Source of the DNA: Peptococcus simiae
GTDB lineage: Bacteria > Bacillota > Peptococcia > Peptococcales > Peptococcaceae
Reading direction: 5' to 3'
Assembly: GCF_046097595.1 (NCBI RefSeq)
Contig: NZ_JBJUVG010000009.1
Location: forward strand, 14,081-78,080
Length of the DNA: 64,000 nucleotides
Made by a program: the position numbers and the translations under genes
Notes under the pieces: generated by a model
Database searches by the model: none
Told to the model about the DNA's origin: nothing
The model's input: only the letters and a program-made list of their open reading frames with translations
In this document: positions 61,584 through 64,000 of the stretch, piece after piece
Layout of the letters: every line of letters starts with the position of its first letter
Position numbering within the stretch: the stretch's first letter is position 1

Positions 61584-61808
61584 ATGGATGCCAAAAAAAT
61601 AGGCCAGCTCATAAAAAATCAGCGCCAGAACAGGGGCTTAACCCAACGGCAAATCGCCGACCAATTACACATCAGCGACAAGACCCTATCCAAATGAGAG
61701 TGTGGCGCCGGAATCCCGGATATTTCCCTCCTTCCAGCCCTCTCTACCCTCTTAAATATTGACCTGGCCAGCCTGCTCCAGGGCGATTTAAACCAGAGCC
61801 CCAGTTAG
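61584..61808 (+). pseudogene. Xre-type HTH gene interrupted by in-frame TGA
   Basis: From ATG at 61584 the frame encodes an Xre HTH: I-G-Q-L-I-K-N-Q-R-Q-N-R-G-L-T-Q-R-Q-I-A-D-Q-L, then S-D-K-T-L-S-K, TGA (61695-61697), and resumes E-C-G-A-G-I-P-D-I-S-L-L-P-A-L-S up to TAG at 61806. The stop stands exactly where Xre domains have Trp (S-K-W-E), so it looks like a TGG to TGA change. The next gene encodes the domain that normally follows this HTH in one chain. Confidence 0.85.
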
Positions 61809-61816
61809 GAGATAAT

Positions 61817-62167
61817 ATGAAAAACACCTGCTTTTACCTCTGCCCCCACTGCCACAACCTCATCATCAGCACCGATGAAGGCCTCGTCAGCTGCTGTGGC
61901 GAAAGGCTCATCGCCCAGCCGGCCAAAAAAGCCGAGCCGGAAGAGGCCCTGTCTGTTGAAATCATTGAGGACAGCTACTATATCTCCAGCGACCACCCCA
62001 TGACCAAGGACAACTACATCGCCTTTCTGGCCCTTTTAACCGGCGACAGCCTATTTTTACGGAAGCTCTACCCTGAATGGAACCTGCAACGCCGGATCCC
62101 CAAGTTTGCCCATGGCCGCCTCCTCTGGTACAGTAAGCAAACGGGCCTCCTCTACCAGCTCATTTAA
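61817..62167 (+). CDS. Desulfoferrodoxin-like metal-binding C-terminal domain protein
   Basis: 116 residues from ATG at 61817 (TAGGAG upstream). Zinc-ribbon/rubredoxin-like C-P-H-C-H-N and S-C-C-G-E-R, then E-D-S-Y-Y-I-S-S-D-H-P-M-T-K-D-N-Y-I, as in a family where this part follows an Xre HTH. Here it is in another frame with its own start, next to the interrupted HTH. It may be expressed alone or be the remainder of a decayed fusion. Confidence 0.75.
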   Translation: MKNTCFYLCPHCHNLIISTDEGLVSCCGERLIAQPAKKAEPEEALSVEIIEDSYYISSDHPMTKDNYIAFLALLTGDSLFLRKLYPEWNLQRRIPKFAHGRLLWYSKQTGLLYQLI

Positions 62168-62218
62168 GGGGCAACCGGCCCTTGGCCAGGCAAGGATAGA
62201 AAAAAGTCCCACCGCCCC

Positions 62219-62247
62219 TTGCTTTTTTATACCCCTTCAGCTATAAT
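62219..62247 (+). promoter_or_regulatory. Promoter of the MFS transporter gene
   Basis: TTGCTT (62219-62224), 17-base spacer, TATAAT (62242-62247). A GCAAGG/CCTTGC hairpin of the previous gene's terminator overlaps its start. Confidence 0.65.
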
Positions 62248-62261
62248 GCAGATACAATTGA

Positions 62262-62360
62262 AATGACCGGCGTGCTGGCGGATTATGTGAATCAACACAG
62301 TGCACCCGGACCCATCATAGCCGACCGCCTGGGCAACTCATTTATTGGGTTGCTTTTTTT
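62262..62360 (+). ncRNA. ZTP (pfl)-riboswitch-like leader with terminator
   Basis: 5' half GGCGTGCTGGCG (62269-62280), a short TGTG/CACA hairpin, CACCCGG, and the 3' half CCGACCGCCTGGGCAA (62321-62336). These resemble the ZTP aptamer halves (GUGACUGGCG and CCGCCUGGGC), though the A of GUGACUGG is missing. The 3' end flows into terminator GCAACTCA/TGGGTTGC (62333-62353) and T7 (62354-62360), as ZTP switches do. Confidence 0.5.
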
Positions 62361-62433
62361 ATTGCCCAGCAATATAAAAGGCAGCCAAATCGCTTGTGTC
62401 GTCTATAGACATACATCTGATTTGGAGGTCAAC

Positions 62434-63711
62434 ATGACATTCTTAAAACTGCTTGAAAACAAATGGCTCCGCGCCGCCCTACCTGCCCTGCTCATCCACT
62501 GCAGCATCGGGACCGTTTACTGCTGGTCCTCCTTTGCCCAAAACCTGGCCGAGAGCCTACAGGTGACCAGCCAGGTCATCGGCGGGGCCTTTAGCCTGGC
62601 CATCTTCTGCCTGGGCATGTCTGCCGCCTTTGCCGGCCCCTTTATTGAGAGGAATATCCACCGGGCCTCCGGCCTGGCCTGCCTCTTTTTTACGACCGGC
62701 CTTGTCGGCACCGGCTTAACCATCAGCCTGGCCCCGGTCCTGGGTAGCCGGCTGAGCCTCCTGGGCATCTACCTCTTTTACGGGGTCATCATGGGTATTG
62801 GCCTGGGCATTGGCTACCTGACCCCGGTTAAGACTCTCATGCTCTGGTTTGCTGACCACAAGGGCCTAGGCACCGGTATTTCCATTATGGGCTTCGGCTT
62901 AGCCAAGGCCATCGCCAGCCCCCTGATGAATTTCTTACAGGACCAAGTGGGCCTAGCCACCATGTTCTATATCCTAGCCGGTCTTTATTTCACCATGATG
63001 TACACCGGCCACCTACTCCTGAAAAAGCCAGGCCAGCATGATGAAAAGGCCATCAGCGCCCCCATCAACCGGCTGGCCCTCTTCCGCAATAAGACCTTCC
63101 TGGGCATCTGGCTCATGTTTTATTTAAATATCAGCTGCGGCCTGGCCCTTATTGCTTATGAAAAGCCCCTCCTCCAGACCACTGCCCTGGGCCTCGTCGC
63201 CATCAGCCTGGTCCAGTCCCTGACTGCCGGCGCCAACGCCTCCGGCCGGCTCGTCCTCTCCACCCTGAGCGACCGCCTGGCCGACCGCAACCATATCTAC
63301 AAGCTCATCTTCTTCGCCTGCCTGCTGGTCTGCGGCCTGGGCCTTAGCCGGGCCAGCGCCGCCGGGGTCATCATCCTCATGCTGCTGGTTGTCAACACCG
63401 GCTATGGTGGTGGCTTCAGCACCATGCCAGCCCTCCTGGCCAGCCGCTTTGGCATGACCCATGTCAGCACCATCCACGGCGTCGTCCTTTCCGCCTGGGC
63501 CTTTGCCGGCCTGACCGGCAACCAAGTCGCTGCCCTGATTTTAAAGCATTTTGGCGACTACCAACCCCTCTTCCTCTGCCTGGCCCTCTTCTACGGCCTG
63601 GGCTTCTTCATCTCCCACTTCCTCGTTAGCCCGGCAAAGGCCCCGGCCCTGGCCCCCCCAACAAGCGGCCCCCTTGCCAAAAGAGAATTGGGCCGGTCCA
63701 CCGGCCGATAA
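62434..63711 (+). CDS. MFS transporter, OFA (oxalate/formate antiporter) family
   Basis: 425 residues from ATG at 62434 (TTGGAGG upstream); upstream in-frame ATG lies inside the leader RNA. Twelve membrane helices. N-terminal I-G-T-V-Y-C-W-S-S-F-A and G-I-G-L-G-I-G-Y-L-T-P-V resemble OFA-family carriers of small carboxylates; the cytosolic loop contains K-A-I-A-S-P-L-M. Substrate unknown. Ends with an Ala/Pro-rich tail. Confidence 0.88.
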   Translation: MTFLKLLENKWLRAALPALLIHCSIGTVYCWSSFAQNLAESLQVTSQVIGGAFSLAIFCLGMSAAFAGPFIERNIHRASGLACLFFTTGLVGTGLTISLAPVLGSRLSLLGIYLFYGVIMGIGLGIGYLTPVKTLMLWFADHKGLGTGISIMGFGLAKAIASPLMNFLQDQVGLATMFYILAGLYFTMMYTGHLLLKKPGQHDEKAISAPINRLALFRNKTFLGIWLMFYLNISCGLALIAYEKPLLQTTALGLVAISLVQSLTAGANASGRLVLSTLSDRLADRNHIYKLIFFACLLVCGLGLSRASAAGVIILMLLVVNTGYGGGFSTMPALLASRFGMTHVSTIHGVVLSAWAFAGLTGNQVAALILKHFGDYQPLFLCLALFYGLGFFISHFLVSPAKAPALAPPTSGPLAKRELGRSTGR

Positions 63712-63753
63712 GCCCTTGATCCTTCTTAAAGCTAACAAGCAAAATATAAAAAG

Positions 63754-63799
63754 GACGGCCCCTAAAGTTAGACTCCTCGGTCCAACTTTGGGGGCCGTT
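63754..63799 (+). terminator. Terminator after the MFS gene
   Basis: ACGGCCCCTAAAGTT / AACTTTGGGGGCCGT, followed by TTT. Confidence 0.75.
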
Positions 63800-63800
63800 T

Positions 63801-64000
63801 ATGTAGAAAGGCTTCTTCTTTATGTAACCGCCACCGACCGCCTGTCAGTGTGCGAGGCAATAGAGCAGTAAACCGGAGGAGTTAAGATAGGGCTATCGGC
63901 TCTCCAGGAGTATTGGAATAAGATAGGCCCTTGCACCCCTTGCTCCTCATGCGCCCATTCCCTGCCCTTCTACAAGAGCAAAAATAGGTCGCAGCTCGGG
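63801..64000. other. No gene seen at the window end
   Basis: About 200 bases with no convincing reading frame, RNA or repeat; probably the intergenic start of the next locus. Confidence 0.5.

Noticed and set aside
61695..61697. TGA read as Trp or selenocysteine
   Set aside because: Other genes in the window use TGA as a normal stop (for example recR-region overlaps with ATGA), and no SECIS-like hairpin is evident after it.
1..64000. CRISPR arrays, phage genes, insertion sequences
   Set aside because: No regularly spaced direct repeats, no integrase, transposase or structural phage proteins found on either strand.

Overview
The window looks like chromosomal DNA of an anaerobic, high-GC member of the Firmicutes (Bacillota). 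Evidence: a serine T-box leader, strong AGGAGG ribosome binding sites, sortase-assembled pili, a ywlC/ywlE/rpiB/ywlG block in the Bacillus order, a hybrid cluster protein, DUF3793-flavodoxin, clostridial ferredoxins, and small intrinsic terminators after most operons. A Peptococcus-like clostridium would fit the combination of GC-rich housekeeping genes, arylsulfotransferases and pili, but this is a guess. I see no phage, transposase, CRISPR array or rRNA. Most of the sequence is GC-rich and dense in CCGG. Clearly AT-richer blocks lie at 1-600, about 3.4-7.5 kb and about 53.1-57.6 kb, and these hold the anion transporters and redox genes, which suggests mosaic acquisition.

Layout. 0-7.5 kb: two arylsulfate sulfotransferase modules, each beside a DASS/SLC13 anion transporter and a regulator (LysR or Crp/Fnr). 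7.6-10.4 kb: tRNA-Leu, recR, ybaB and dnaX. 10.5-14.3 kb: a structured leader RNA, an aromatic-type aminotransferase, brnQ and pheA. 14.5-26 kb: an Mga-like regulator facing a five-gene pilus operon (backbone pilin, class C sortase, minor pilin, second sortase, 1600-residue double-VWA tip protein) with a roughly 700 nt leader containing a small ORF. 26.1-29.3 kb: a serine T-box, a SerA-like protein that has lost catalytic residues, and serS. 29.4-36.2 kb: DUF523, SGNH hydrolase, patatin, unknown genes, hcp and a divergent Crp/Fnr gene with a C39-like protease and an EamA half-transporter. 36.2-38.7 kb: the ywlG-rpiB-ywlE-sua5 operon. 38.9-40 kb: a DUF3793-flavodoxin operon with a DtxR-like operator. 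40-46.4 kb: envelope proteins of unknown role and a small alarmone synthetase overlapping a two-component system. 46.4-52.2 kb: three secreted proteins with copper-amine-oxidase-N (stalk) domains, NADP isocitrate dehydrogenase and a small ferredoxin. 53.1-57.5 kb: an AT-rich operon of ferredoxin, APS-reductase-like flavoprotein, DASS transporter and LysR. 57.6-64 kb: CapA, a metal P-type ATPase with a small membrane partner, a broken HTH gene, and an OFA-type MFS transporter behind a ZTP-riboswitch-like leader.

How the parts may work together (inference). Three separate anion-transport modules (two with sulfotransferases, one with an APS-reductase-like electron-transfer pair) point to use of exogenous organic anions, perhaps aryl sulfates and other oxyanions or carboxylates. 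Both sulfotransferases lack export signals, so the transporters would bring the substrate to them. The pilus locus and the stalk-domain proteins build the surface. RNA-based control (T-box, ZTP-like element, the aminotransferase leader) recurs in the amino-acid and transport genes.
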